This document shows positions 1 through 12,000 of a stretch of DNA of 64,000 nucleotides, one piece after another. Under the pieces are notes generated by a model. That model saw only the letters and a program-made list of their open reading frames with translations. It ran no database searches and was not told where the DNA came from. The position numbers and the translations under genes were made by a program. The DNA is from Welwitschia mirabilis (taxonomy: Eukaryota; Gnetophyta; Gnetopsida; Welwitschiales), in the NCBI GenBank assembly GCA_051453625.1, contig JBOZIK010000001.1:96269083-96333082 (forward strand), written 5' to 3'. Position 1 is the stretch's first letter. Each line of letters begins with the position of its first letter.

Positions 1-1041
1 ATTCTTCTTTGTATGATTATTTAATATTTTATATGATTCATATGATATCACATTTATGCTTGCTTCTAAACAAATTAATGCTAATAATTTATTTGATCCT
101 AGTTTTATTTCAATTAGAGGGATTCCAACATTTATACATTAATAGTGTTTGGCTCTTGAACTATGGATGTGAATATCCATGATAACTCACTTCTTAGGAT
201 GTTGAATTTTAATTTTTTTGATTTTAAATCTCTTTCTGAGCCTATTACATAGGTCTTTTATTACCTTTAAGTAACCTAGTACCTCTTTGAGTAAATCTAT
301 TAATGGCATAGCTATGGATTACTCTTACAATTTTTCTATAAATTTTGTAGTTAATCTAGTTAATTTCTTGTTCCTATCATTATTGGATTCGTCATCAATT
401 CTCATTAGATAATATGGTTTTAGAACATTATAATTTTTTATTTCTTTCAATATAGATCATAATTATTTCATGTTTTTTACATTGTTATGAGTTTTTCTAT
501 TTCTTTTTCTTGGATGTTAGTCTTTAGTAATGGGATTTATAAACTAGGTATCTATGGCATGAATATTTTCTCCTACTATTTTTCAATTTGATTGGCCTTG
601 AGCTATTAGAGATTCCTCTTTTTTTTTTTTTTAATTTTATCTTATTATGATTTACTCCTTTCTTCCTATTCATCTCTCTAATTTTTAAAGAATTCAGTTT
701 TTAGGTTATGGCATTCTTATGTATTATTATGAAATGCTTTGTTACAATTTTTTCCAATTTCTAGTTTAATGTTGGTAAGGCATTTTTTGGTTTAATTTTT
801 GTCTATACATTATCTTTTTTCATAGCATTAACTCTAGCTACATATAGTTATTTTAAAGGATATGCATTCCAAAAATACATTATTCCCTCATAATCATTTT
901 CACCATATTATATAAAACTAAGATTTGTTTCATGAGGAAAATATACCTTTCTTAGATTTTGTATGATTGAATTTATAGTTTTAGCTTTTTTTCTTTTATA
1001 TTGAATTATCTAGTTACTTTTTCATTTTTATATTATTACCT
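1..1041 (-). pseudogene. Athila-like gypsy protease and gag 3' part, copy A
   Basis: Minus-strand remnant of a Ty3/gypsy polyprotein running off the left edge. At about 3-125 the translation reads GIPLIEIKL..LALICLEASINVIS, which matches the plant gypsy aspartic protease context (ALIDLGASINVLP) with the catalytic Asp replaced. At about 880-925 lies a zinc-knuckle remnant, YGENDYEG, where the conserved Cys and His are Tyr. The order on the minus strand (gag end, then protease) is normal. The gag N-terminal half is found far away at 38.5-38.9 kb, because the element is split by the copia insertion and by later DNA. It is homologous to about 50,469-51,511. Family assignment is firm; the Athila-like label rests on this copy plus the RT in copy B. 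Confidence 0.72.
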
Positions 1042-1470
1042 TATTAGACAAAACATGAAACAGTAAAACATAACATGACTAATGTGTTTCATCTTCATAA
1101 ACCAAATGTCTTTTACCATAACAAAAAAACTATAAGCATTAAGTTATAAAACTATCTTAATAAATTATTTAATTACTTATAACTAAAAAAAAGGACTTTT
1201 TCTAACTCTTTCATGAATAGTCACATCATCTTATTTAATATAAGTTATACTATAACACATTAAAAGTGCATAATCAAGTTGTAATTTCTTAATTCATTCT
1301 ATCTATAGAGTTTGTTAATAATAAAGGTACGTCATTTATTTCAATATCTATGCATTCCTACTAATAATAAAGGTACGTCATTTATTTCAATCTCTATGCA
1401 TTCCTACTTTTATTTTGCATTTCATATAGATTACTCATACTCTAGATTACTGTCACATGAATTCTTAACA
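1042..1470 (+). repeat. 5' LTR of copia copy A
   Basis: Aligns with the 3' LTR at 6311-6655 (shared stretch around cttcatcaaccaaatg) and with both LTRs of copy B. It ends in CA directly before the primer site. It carries a private 46-bp tandem duplication at 1316-1407. The two LTRs of this element are visibly divergent, so the insertion is old. Confidence 0.75.
1316..1407 (+). repeat. 46-bp tandem duplication inside the copia LTR
   Basis: Two adjacent copies (1316-1361 and 1362-1407) of a unit starting taataataaaggtacgtc, differing at about one base. Copy B has a single unit here, so the duplication arose after the segmental duplication or was lost from B. Confidence 0.9.
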
Positions 1471-1482
1471 TGGTCTTAGAGT
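1471..1482 (+). other. Primer-binding site, copia copy A
   Basis: TGGTCTTAGAGT lies immediately after the LTR end and matches the plant initiator-Met tRNA primer site TGGTATCAGAGC at 9 of 12 positions. Copy B has TGATCTTAGAGC at the same place; the two copies retain different conserved bases. Confidence 0.75.
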
Positions 1483-1659
1483 AGAATCATGAACACAACA
1501 TAGAGATGAGTTATGAACTTGATAGTAGTAGAGAATACAAAACATTTAATGAGGATATTATCTGTCCACTTGCAAATGGACTTAGTATTAAGATATTACT
1601 AGATATTTATAAAAAGAAGATATGTTTCACCTCTATAATAATAAATTCATCAGGTTAAT

Positions 1660-2130
1660 CATTTAAACTACCATATTTGGAAGATGAAATTGGAAGATAT
1701 TAAAATTGAATAATAACTTAAAGTTATGTAGATTAAAATATATCATAAATAAGGATGACAAAGCATGAATAGATTCATGAATAGACTCATCTTAATATTA
1801 AATGTTAGAAATAAAGTTTATCGTTTGGTTTATGACAATAGATCTTGAAGAGCTTTGAACGTTCTTAAAGAACCTCTTTAAAGTTAAACAAAAAGCACAT
1901 TACTAGTCATTAGTTACTAAACTCTTTACTCTCAAAATTGAAGATAAGAAAGATGTCACACATCTAAAGAATAAGATCATCAATTTAAAAGTATAAATTA
2001 AAGAAGAAGATGACATTATAGATGCAAAAATGATAAAACTCATCTTACTTTAGACTTAGCCTCAAATCTTAATATGTTTTACAAAGCATTGACACATGCT
2101 AATAAACCATGTTTATTAAATAGTTAATAA
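1660..2130 (+). pseudogene. copia gag remnant, copy A
   Basis: Capsid (gag) coding remnant of the copia element. Recognisable pieces, in different frames, include NYHIWKMKLED near 1662, corresponding to the N-terminal region that reads like NYxxWKxxM in copia gags, and LDLASNLNMFYKALTHANKP near 2052-2112. Copy B keeps the middle of the domain better (52,170-52,330). Several frameshifts and stops prevent any product. The assignment rests on position (between primer site and protease), the partial motifs and agreement with copy B. Confidence 0.6.
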
Positions 2131-3221
2131 TGAAAGTTTCATTAAGAAAAAATAGAAGTAAAAAATAAAGAAGAAAAAATAAGCATAGAAATTACTACAC
2201 TTGAGGAAAATATGAGAGAAAGAAATTGGTAATCAGAGTTATAGAAATTTTACGACCAAAATTACTATTATAAAAATTTAAATCGTCCATGAAAAAAGAA
2301 TAATTAGAATAAAAGAACAAGAATAATAAGAAAGATAAGAGCAAAAACTCTAGAATTATGATCATAAATAATGAAGGGATTCATTAAGACCAATCCTCTA
2401 TAATTTCCATTAGTGTGTGAAACATGGTTTTTGGACTAAAAAGCATCAAGTTATATCACTAGCAATAAATAGTACTTCATAAATATTATTCAAATCTAAA
2501 TAGTATTATGAAACTATGATAATTGGTAATGGGATGAAAATAAAAGTAGTTTAGTTAAAAAATATGAAGCTATCAATCCTTATATTAATAAACATGTTTT
2601 TCATTTTTAGCTTCAACATGAATTTAATATTAATGTTATCCCTACTCTAAGATGGTTATTAACTCAAGTTTTTTAAAAAAAATAAATGGATTATGTTACA
2701 TGATAAAGGGATAAAAACAACATATTAAAGTAGTTCAAGAGGATTATTTTCCTTTTACAATGAAAAGATTCAATCACAAACCTCTATAAACTAGACAAAG
2801 TAATGCTTTATCATTAAAGATTAAGGCACATGTATTTGAAGTTATCAAGAAACTACATCAAGTAACGCACAAAATTCCAAAAAATAAGACCTAAGGACTA
2901 GTTTTTAAAGCTTGACAGATGGAAATGAATACATTAAAATCCATTCCTAAGTAATAGAAGGAAAAGAATAAACACAAAACTCAAAACTAATCAACCATGA
3001 TGTTTTTTATATTTTCTATTTTAAAAAATCAAACTCTTGATGCTTTTAAATTTTTTTGTTTACTAGTTAAAAATAAAATAAATCTATAATCAAAAATATT
3101 AGGACATATGGTGGAGGCTAATACATATTAATTAAGTTTAGTAATGAACTTCAAAAGATTGGATTTTAACATGAAGTTACTCCATGTTATATGCCTCAAC
3201 TAAATGAAGTGTCTATAAGGA

Positions 3222-4054
3222 NNNNNNNNNNNNNNNNNNNNNNNNNNNNNNNNNNNNNNNNNNNNNNNNNNNNNNNNNNNNNNNNNNNNNNNNNNNNNNN
3301 NNNNNNNNNNNNNNNNNNNNNNNNNNNNNNNNNNNNNNNNNNNNNNNNNNNNNNNNNNNNNNNNNNNNNNNNNNNNNNNNNNNNNNNNNNNNNNNNNNNN
3401 NNNNNNNNNNNNNNNNNNNNNNNNNNNNNNNNNNNNNNNNNNNNNNNNNNNNNNNNNNNNNNNNNNNNNNNNNNNNNNNNNNNNNNNNNNNNNNNNNNNN
3501 NNNNNNNNNNNNNNNNNNNNNNNNNNNNNNNNNNNNNNNNNNNNNNNNNNNNNNNNNNNNNNNNNNNNNNNNNNNNNNNNNNNNNNNNNNNNNNNNNNNN
3601 NNNNNNNNNNNNNNNNNNNNNNNNNNNNNNNNNNNNNNNNNNNNNNNNNNNNNNNNNNNNNNNNNNNNNNNNNNNNNNNNNNNNNNNNNNNNNNNNNNNN
3701 NNNNNNNNNNNNNNNNNNNNNNNNNNNNNNNNNNNNNNNNNNNNNNNNNNNNNNNNNNNNNNNNNNNNNNNNNNNNNNNNNNNNNNNNNNNNNNNNNNNN
3801 NNNNNNNNNNNNNNNNNNNNNNNNNNNNNNNNNNNNNNNNNNNNNNNNNNNNNNNNNNNNNNNNNNNNNNNNNNNNNNNNNNNNNNNNNNNNNNNNNNNN
3901 NNNNNNNNNNNNNNNNNNNNNNNNNNNNNNNNNNNNNNNNNNNNNNNNNNNNNNNNNNNNNNNNNNNNNNNNNNNNNNNNNNNNNNNNNNNNNNNNNNNN
4001 NNNNNNNNNNNNNNNNNNNNNNNNNNNNNNNNNNNNNNNNNNNNNNNNNNNNNN
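3222..4054. other. Assembly gap (833 N) with repeated flanks
   Basis: The 19 bases before the gap (3203-3221) and after it (4055-4073) are the same except for one base, and the integrase frame continues across them. Copy B has no extra sequence at this point (53,583 onward). The 833 N are therefore probably spurious. Confidence 0.9.
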
Positions 4055-5791
4055 AATGAAGTGACTATAAGGAAAAAAAGAAATAGAAAAATCATGGAAA
4101 TTATGTTGTATATGATGGGCCTTCCACCATTTCTATGAAAAGAATCTATTACAATAGTTCTTAATCTTCAAAACATACTTCTAAATAAAGTTCTAAATGG
4201 AGGACTTTTAGAAGAACATTATTCATGCACACTCTATAATAATGAGACAAATCCTAGAACAAACTTAAAACTTATTTCATGCTTGACTATTTAGATAACT
4301 TCAAGGCTTATTGAGTATAGAACTCAACTTATAGAAGAACCATTATTACCTAAGGTATTAGTTATATTCTTATTTCATCCATGTTATTAAGGACTTAATT
4401 TAAAGTAAGAAAGAGAAATAACATAATTAATAAAATACATAAAACTATGAATTACAATTCACATAAATGAAATTTTGAACCCTCAATATCCTATTCTTGA
4501 ATAATGAAAATAAATAATAATAGTAATCATTTCTATTCTAAATGATTATGATGAATAAAACCTTATTTTAAGTTATAAAACATAAATTCATATTGGATAA
4601 GATAACTTTGTGATTCATCATATGAAGAGAAAAGAAGTTTGGTGGAATAAAATCCAAATTAATCCAAATATAATGAAAGATCTTTTATTTCTAATATTAA
4701 TAAAACAAGTGATAAATAGCTAGTTAATGTAAAAGAAGCCCTTGAAAACCCAAATTAAAAGAAGATTACTTAGAAAATGTATGATGTAATCATGAATAAT
4801 TAAAGATGAAGACTCATCAAAGCAATGAAAAACCCAATTGATACAAACTAATTCTTTATATGAAGTATATTCAAGATGATACAATCAACAAGGATAGGTT
4901 TGTTATTAAGGGTGTTCTATAAAATAAAGGAATTAATTACAACAAAACATTTGCATCTATAACAAAAAATCATATCATACAAGTTATTTTCTTCTTCATA
5001 GTTTAGTATAATAGATATTATTCTAGCTTAATATCAAATTCACATTCTTAAATAAATACCTAAAAAAGGAAATCTATATAACTTCAACTAAAGGCTTTAA
5101 AACAAAAGGCCATAAAATAAAAATCTACAAACTAAATAAATCCCTGTATGACCTAAAACAAGGTCCTCTAGCATGGTTTGAGAAGATTGATGGATTTATT
5201 AAGAGTTCTAATTTTAAGAAGTCTATCATAGATACTAGTTAATATGTAAAATCACATGATGAATAAAATAGAGTAATTATACTATTATCTTATGTTGATG
5301 ACATAATATTAACAACTGAGAGTGAAATAAAGATTAAGGAACTTAGCACTGTTAAGTATTTTCTAAACTTTCAAATATTAAGAAATGATAAAATAATAAG
5401 AATGTTTTAAGAAAAATGTATCAATGAAATGCTTAACAAGCAACAGCTAAAGAATTGTTAATGATGAGATAATCATATAAAACTAGGAACAAAGATGAAA
5501 CTTGATAAAACAATAAAGAATATTGAGCCCATAAAATATTAGAAGTTAATTAGCAAATTAATATATGTGATGAACATAAGATCAGATATTAAATTTTCTA
5601 TTAATAAGTTTACTAGATTCATGCATTTTTTTCAAATGAAATACATGTGAAGTTGGTAATAAATTTATTGAAGTACTTAATTGGCATGATAAAATACAAT
5701 ATAACCTTCAAAAAAGAAAAATAAATTTTAGTTAAGTGGATAAATTTGGATTGAAATAATATCAAAGATGGTGGATTAATCATAATTCATG

Positions 5792-5990
5792 TCATTTAGT
5801 TTAATTTAAAAATTACAATTTCATGGATAAAATTGAAACAAAAATAGCTACATTTTATTCTATCAAAGCAAAACATATTGCAGAAGAAATTTCATTTAGT
5901 TCAATTTAAAAATTACAATTTCATGACTAAACTTAAAACAAAAATAATTAAGTTTTATTCTACCAAAGAAAAAAATATTATAGAAGAAAT
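5792..5990 (+). repeat. 100-bp tandem duplication in copia RNase H, copy A
   Basis: Two adjacent units (5792-5891 and 5892-about 5990), each running from tcatttagtt to a gaagaaat stretch and each encoding the FYS/TxxAKxI RNase H motif. Copy B has one unit (about 55,358-55,455). Confidence 0.85.
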
Positions 5991-6310
5991 TTTATGTTGT
6001 GAATTGAAGTGGATCTATTAAATACTAAGTGATGTTAGTAAATGCATTCAGATTCCAATTTCTCTCCATTATGATAGTCAACATACAATTAAACTTATGA
6101 AGAATCCCATATTTTATGAAAGAATGAAGCATGCTAAGTTAAGTTTTATGACATGAAATAATTATACTTAGAAGGATTTATGAAATTAAGCTACATCAAC
6201 ACATAGTGATAGATAATAAATGGACTCATGAAACCCATTAGAGGAAGAAAACTTAGTATTTTGTGAAATATTTAGAAATCAAAGATAAAGATGTAGAAGT
6301 TTGAGGAAGA

Positions 6311-6655
6311 TTTTTTAAACATAACATAAAGTAATAGAAACACAAAATCCCTAATGTTTTTCATCTTCATCAACCAAATGTATTTCATTATAATCTTTAT
6401 TCATAACACTATGTTAACCAATTAGTTAAATACTGATAATCAAATAATGTGATTATCCATAAAATAGTCATCTATTTTATGTAATATATAAAGTATACTT
6501 TGCCATATCAAATGTGTATAATTTAGTTACAATTTATGAATTCATTCTATTTATAATTTTTATTAAAAATGAAATAATTTTATTTATTTTTAATTTACAT
6601 TCCTACTTTCATTTTGTATTTTTTTAAGATTTCTTGTGTGATATTCCAAACTTAT
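6311..6655 (+). repeat. 3' LTR of copia copy A
   Basis: Follows the purine-rich tract GAGGAAGATT. It aligns with the 5' LTR through cttcatcaaccaaatg and the cattcctact block near its end. The right edge is set by where homology to the 5' LTR stops, next to TTAAG. Confidence 0.7.
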
Positions 6656-7730
6656 TAAGACTCTAATTACATTATTATTAGGATATTAATTATGATTTTT
6701 ATGAGATGCTAATGAAGATAACTATATCTCGATATGTTTTTGTGAAATAATGATGTAAATAGTTTTAAACCTAAAATGCTTTTTGAAAAATAGAGATACC
6801 TATAAAGTTTTTATTTATGTTATGATATGATTACTATGTTAAAGTATGCTTTATCTGTATAAGTTAAAATGCTTAATTTTTCCTTATGCTATAGAATTAT
6901 ATCGTTGATATAGATAATGACTCACTAAATTCAATGAATGATATGTTAAAATATGTATTATACCTAGCTTTAACAAAGAACATGTATTAGCATGTGATCT
7001 AATATAGCATGAAGGAATTTGAATTGCTTAAGTAAAAAAAATATCCTAAAGTAATATTACATTGGAACAAGTCTAAGTAAAAGATTCATGAATGAAGAAT
7101 AAAGGTTTCTGTGCAAATATGTCATAAGTAATCAAGTAATTTTCATCATTGCCTTACTTTCATATGCATGACCAATATTAGTATATGTGTTAGATATTAT
7201 ATTACCTTGCTTATTATGGTTTAAATTACATTATTAAATAACTTATGATTAATAGGGATTAATGGGGAAAAAATCAGCTAGACCTCCTTGCACCACTTCC
7301 ATTGCATGAGAGGCTAGCCTGATATACTCAAAACCCAAGTAAGCATCACAATTTTGATGCATGTATTGTCTCAAGCCAAGAACTACAAAAAAAAAGGATT
7401 AATAAAGATTAAGAAAAGAGGATTTGTAAGTTAGCAAAAGGCTTGCCTAGAAATGCATGCACTTAGAATTATTCTTCTATCTCAGCACCCCACATGTATA
7501 TCTATTTTTCAAGGAAATGTGGCTTTTGAGGATATCTAACTTTTTGTTTAATAATAGCTAGTAGAATGAAAGTTACATGTTTCCATTATCATAGGAGAAG
7601 CTAAATTATGAAATGTATCAAACTCAAAATTTATGGAAAAATCTAACCATAGAAAATATACATAATTATGTAAGTTAAAAATGTAAAGATTAATGTATTC
7701 ACTACCATCATTACATTAAGAACTAGTATG
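6656..7730. other. Segment X, left part (copy A); noncoding
   Basis: Flank of the copia element, homologous to 56,144-57,193 in copy B (for example the shared stretch ggtttaaattac/ggtttaattggc and the ctgatatactcaaaa block). No domain or RNA gene recognised. Homology to B stops abruptly at about 7,730, where the 27.3-kb block begins. Confidence 0.7.
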
Positions 7731-8811
7731 GATAGGTAAACACATATATGTATTAGAAACTTATATTATATGTAATAATTATTATTATGTATAATAATAG
7801 ATAAACAAACCCTAATTATATGTTTGGTAACCATAAATATAATTTATTTATATGTTTAGATCATGTATAAATATGAGCTATTTATATGCCTAAAACACCA
7901 TATAAATATAACTTATTTGAAAGACTCAGTGCAATGCTTGATTTAATAAGAAAACCTTCAAGGGATTTCATTTGTAATGCAACACTCTATTACCTCGGTA
8001 GCTCTTCTTCAATATGAACCTTTAGAATTACACAAAGATTCTAAACTTCTAAAGATGCTTCATGACAAAATTACTTAATGAGGCTTGGTGGTTTTTAGTT
8101 TTTAGCTTGCCATTACAAATTTTGATTTAGTAACTATTTTGAGCACGTAGTTTCTTTCTTTAAGCTCTGCTAAGGTATCATTCTTCATTTTATCCATTAT
8201 TTCTTTTTGAATAAGAGATAACCATATTTTCATTGATTCATGATTTTGTATTTAATGTATGTATTTAAAGCATGAAATTTAGATTTATTTTCAATATTTA
8301 TGCTTTGTTATGAAATAAAGTTAATAAAAAAATAAATTAAGCAATAACATAAGCCTTCCCAGTCCTATTAAATCTGTGTACTCTGTGTACTACCTTAAGC
8401 ATTTGGGTTATGCCTTACTACATGCACATGTCATGCCATATTATAACTCTTCTTGAATTTTGAAATTTAAGCACTTTTTTTCCCCACCTTACTCATTTGA
8501 ATTCATTGTATGCATTTCGTGGCATTTCAATATGCCATTGTTTATGTTTTGAACTGTATCATTAAGGACTCTAGGTAAATTGCCAAACTTCAGCATAGAT
8601 AAATGGTTTAATGTATCTTATTTTCATTTTGTATAACTAGTGTAGAACTTCATCTAGTGCTACAGAAACAAGGAAAAGGGTTTCAAAGATCAGATTCAGA
8701 TGCATCATAGCTAATACAATGTACCAATAACATACATTTTTTTAGGAATAAAATTAGAGAAATACTGAAAAAAAGAAAAATTTGTGGAGAGCGTTTGGAT
8801 TGCAAAACAAA
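7731..8811. other. Unassigned AT-rich DNA at the start of the 27.3-kb block
   Basis: No copy-B counterpart. I see no long open frame, tRNA, LTR edge or transposase motif. A short run of alternating AT and (ATT)n near 7,750-7,800 is simple sequence only. Confidence 0.5.
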
Positions 8812-8886
8812 GATTTACTAAATATGATTTTTTTGAGGTAAATCATTTAAGCAATTTATTTACTACATTTTGAAGTAATATGTTGT

Positions 8887-8986
8887 NNNNNNNNNNNNNN
8901 NNNNNNNNNNNNNNNNNNNNNNNNNNNNNNNNNNNNNNNNNNNNNNNNNNNNNNNNNNNNNNNNNNNNNNNNNNNNNNNNNNNNNN
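8887..8986. other. Assembly gap (100 N) with identical 75-bp flanks
   Basis: Bases 8812-8886 and 8987-9061 appear identical over 75 positions. This is what two overlapping contig ends look like when placed side by side instead of merged. Confidence 0.93.
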
Positions 8987-9061
8987 GATTTACTAAATAT
9001 GATTTTTTTGAGGTAAATCATTTAAGCAATTTATTTACTACATTTTGAAGTAATATGTTGT

Positions 9062-12000
9062 GACTTGCATTTAGGATTTGCTAGTTTCCTTAATTCTACA
9101 TTTTTTTAGATAAATAAATTTATGAATTTAATACCTCCTATTCAAAACACCAATTAGATGCTTCCCTATGGCTATTTCCATTGATTTTAGTGATGTAATC
9201 TTTTGGACATTCCTTTACAATCTTTTCCTCTATAATCACTAAAAATGCATTTTACACTATCCACCTTTTAGCATGTCTAGAATTACATTTATCTAACTCA
9301 AAATTTAATAACTTACTAGTTCAAATATTAGATGTTTTCCTTTTATCTTTTGAAGGCAAAGGCCCTAAATATGCAGTTTTGAATAAACATGATGTCTTTT
9401 TTAAGTTTAAGAAGAAGACAGAAGTGGCATAAATCATAATAAAGTTCTATTTATGACTTGTCTATTCTTCATAGGAATTTAGTATTGTTTTACAAGGATT
9501 ATCCACTCCTATAGTGCCATGAGACATAGATACAATTCCTTCCAAAGTATTTTCCTTGCTATATTTAAGTAAATTTAAATACCTTGACATGTCATAAAAG
9601 CTTATGTTCTTAAAAGACAAGTTATAATCATTTTTACCACATCAAATAGTTCTCTTGAAGGGTGTATCACTAGAAAGAAATATCAACAAGAGTTTTGTTA
9701 GTGCTTTGAGCAACTGGCACATTGAGTTGATACTTGATAATGGAATTCTTAAAAAGGTTTTTATAAGAAAACATTCCTATGTAATATATCATGGTAATTT
9801 CTCCAAAAATCATGGAAAAAAGAACTGTAAAACCATACATTTGATTTCTCAAAGAAAAATATCTAGAAGTAAGACTTGTTAACATTGTACCTTGATTCCA
9901 AGATATTTAGACTCTATCATCTTTTCTTCACTAAAACTTGTAAAAAATTTGGAGAAAAATAGATCAATATTGCTATCTCAATTGTTCATTTTAAATTGTA
10001 AACAACAACAATAAAATGACTGTAAAAATGATATGCAATTAAGATCTCCCTCAATCGAATTCATATTTTAAAGTCTTAAGCCATAAAGCTATCCATGTAT
10101 TAAAAATTTAAAAATGAGAAGTTACTTTAGATTTTGTATTACTATGAGAAAAGGAAGCACCATTCTTTACTTATCTCATTAAAATCGTCTTCTCCTGACT
10201 CAAGGCATTAATGTACACTTTTGTAATCTAGATTTATTTGTTTGAATGCAGTCATATGTATTTCTGCTTGGAAGTGTTCCTGGGAGTTTGAAATCTATGA
10301 AAAGATCTTAATATTCATTGATAATGTATAAAAGGCATTTGATTTTATTTATTATAAATATTTTTCTCTTGTTCTTTGTTCACAATGAAATTCCCTCCCG
10401 ACTATAATAATTTCTTAGGAGTAATGATATACATCCACTAGTCAGGAAATTTTACTCTAATCATTTTAGTCATAAGGCTATGTAACATGTAATCTAACCT
10501 TTTGTAGATTAGATCTCTTTATAATTATCTAGCATAGAAACATTTTTAATTTAGATATCTACATATATCATTTGTAGATTAAGGATATTCTAACTACTTC
10601 ATATGATAACCAATGGTGTATAAAATTATATGTAATGTCAGAACCTAAAAACTAGAATGTAGAGACTAATGAAATTTTAATTTTCTAGATAAGCTAGCTT
10701 GAGACATTTACAAAATATATTATAAAAGATAAAACAATATGGAAATTATAAAAATAAAAGCTACTATTACATAGAAGCATGTGATGCATGCATGAAGATC
10801 ACATAGTAAACTAATAACAAAAATGTTTTACACAAAAAAAACATATTCTTATAGTTCTTCACTCTACTTTGATGATGTTGTTTCAAAAAAGCGAAAATAA
10901 GTAAAGAACAAGAAACTTTTTAAGATTAGTGTTTTAAAAACAATAGGTTATAAAGAGAATTTTAAATATTATTTCTCAAAAAAAAACATGAAGTCAATCT
11001 ATAGTAGTAATAAAGTTATTATAATCATTATTATCGGACTTTCTATGAGTCTTTCCAACTTTCTAAAGCTCTAAACATAGTAATCATGATGATTTTACAA
11101 GAAAGAAGTCTTTGAGTTGAGCTTGGGAGTTGTAAACTCATCAATATTACTAGAACTATTAAGTTCAGTGAGTTTGACAAGTTCAATAGGTTGGGCAAGT
11201 CTATGACTCCTAAACACATTTGTATTTTAACCCTTATAAAAGCACTTAGAATAGGAAAAACAAAAGAAAAGCATAAAACCCAAACCATCCATTAAAATTC
11301 CCACCAAAAGAGGAAAAAATAAATTAAATAACATTGAGATGCATACTACCTACAAAAAATAATGATCCTTTAAGAATTCATAATACTCTGCATTTACATG
11401 TCACAAAAATGTATATGGGTATATCATCTCTAGCTATAAATTTAATAATTTAGATGTCCTTATAGTATAATCAATCTTTTGGGTGCAAAAACTTGAAGTA
11501 CAAATTAGAATTACAACCTACACTAAAATGAAAACAAATGGAAGCATCAGTCTTAAAGAAAATGAAAGCATCAATCTTGTTTAGAAAAGAATTTGTAATA
11601 GGTTTATTTTTTGTACATACCTAGCCCTTTTCATAATATTATAACCATTTTCAGATAGGTCTTTAGATGCTATTATTTAAATCAATATGTGTATTGGGTC
11701 CATTAGCTTTTTTATGAATGTTTAATCATATTTTAGTCACCATAATCATTGGTCTTATTTGGTTTGATCAAAAATTATTTATGGTATTTATTGACTAGGA
11801 TAGTTGATGAAAATTATCTATGCTATTTATTGGCTAACGAACTACCCACTATAAATTTCATCCAAATATGTTTCAATCTCATGCATGGTATGATGCCTTC
11901 AAAGATACAAATACAAACATAAGCCAATTTGAATACTGTAGATGCACATTGAAATAAAGACATTAATTAACATTTATTACTCAAATAGATAGATAGAAAT

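Larger units (their letters stand above)
2420..6295 (+). pseudogene. copia pol remnant (PR-IN-RT-RNase H), copy A
   Basis: Broken copia polyprotein. Protease: FLD*KASSYITS near 2430, where the DSG catalytic triad has become D-stop-K. Integrase: EVTPCYMPQLNEVSIRK before the N gap and NEVTIRKKRNRKIMEIM after it, matching the copia context around the PYxPQQNGVAERxNRT stretch. RT: KIYKLNKSLYDLKQGPLAW near 5130-5180 and an intact YVDD box at 5291-5302. RNase H: FYSIKAKHIAEE near 5860, then HYDSQHTIKLMKNPIFYE near 6060-6120. A 100-bp tandem duplication interrupts RNase H. Many stops and frameshifts; not functional. Confidence 0.85.
1042..6655 (+). mobile_element. Degenerate Ty1/copia LTR retrotransposon, copy A
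   Basis: A near full-length but dead copia element. It has a 5' LTR (1042-1470), a Met-tRNA-like primer site (1471-1482), gag, then protease-integrase-RT-RNase H in copia order, a purine-rich tract at about 6302-6312 and a 3' LTR (about 6311-6655). It is inserted in the opposite orientation into an Athila-like gag. The same insertion is present in copy B (51,512-56,143), so it predates the duplication. A short repeat resembling TTAAG is seen beside the LTRs across the two copies and may be the target-site duplication. All reading frames are broken by stops and indels. The LTR edges are approximate, to a few bases. Confidence 0.85.

Noticed and set aside
3191-4138. Long open frames of about 300 codons on both strands
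   Set aside because: Almost entirely made of N; only the short ends are real, and these are integrase of the decayed copia element. The same applies to apparent open frames across the gaps at 13,193, 21,839, 22,325, 23,249, 27,501 and 34,466.
9360-9480. NKHDVFFKFKKKTEVA considered as a copia integrase fragment
   Set aside because: Only a short, weak resemblance to the copia KxxVFxKFKxxKxxVE stretch, with no second motif nearby.
9655-9882. 75-codon open frame, plus strand
   Set aside because: Antisense is open over the same stretch, no recognisable domain, no splice or promoter support; length is plausible by chance.
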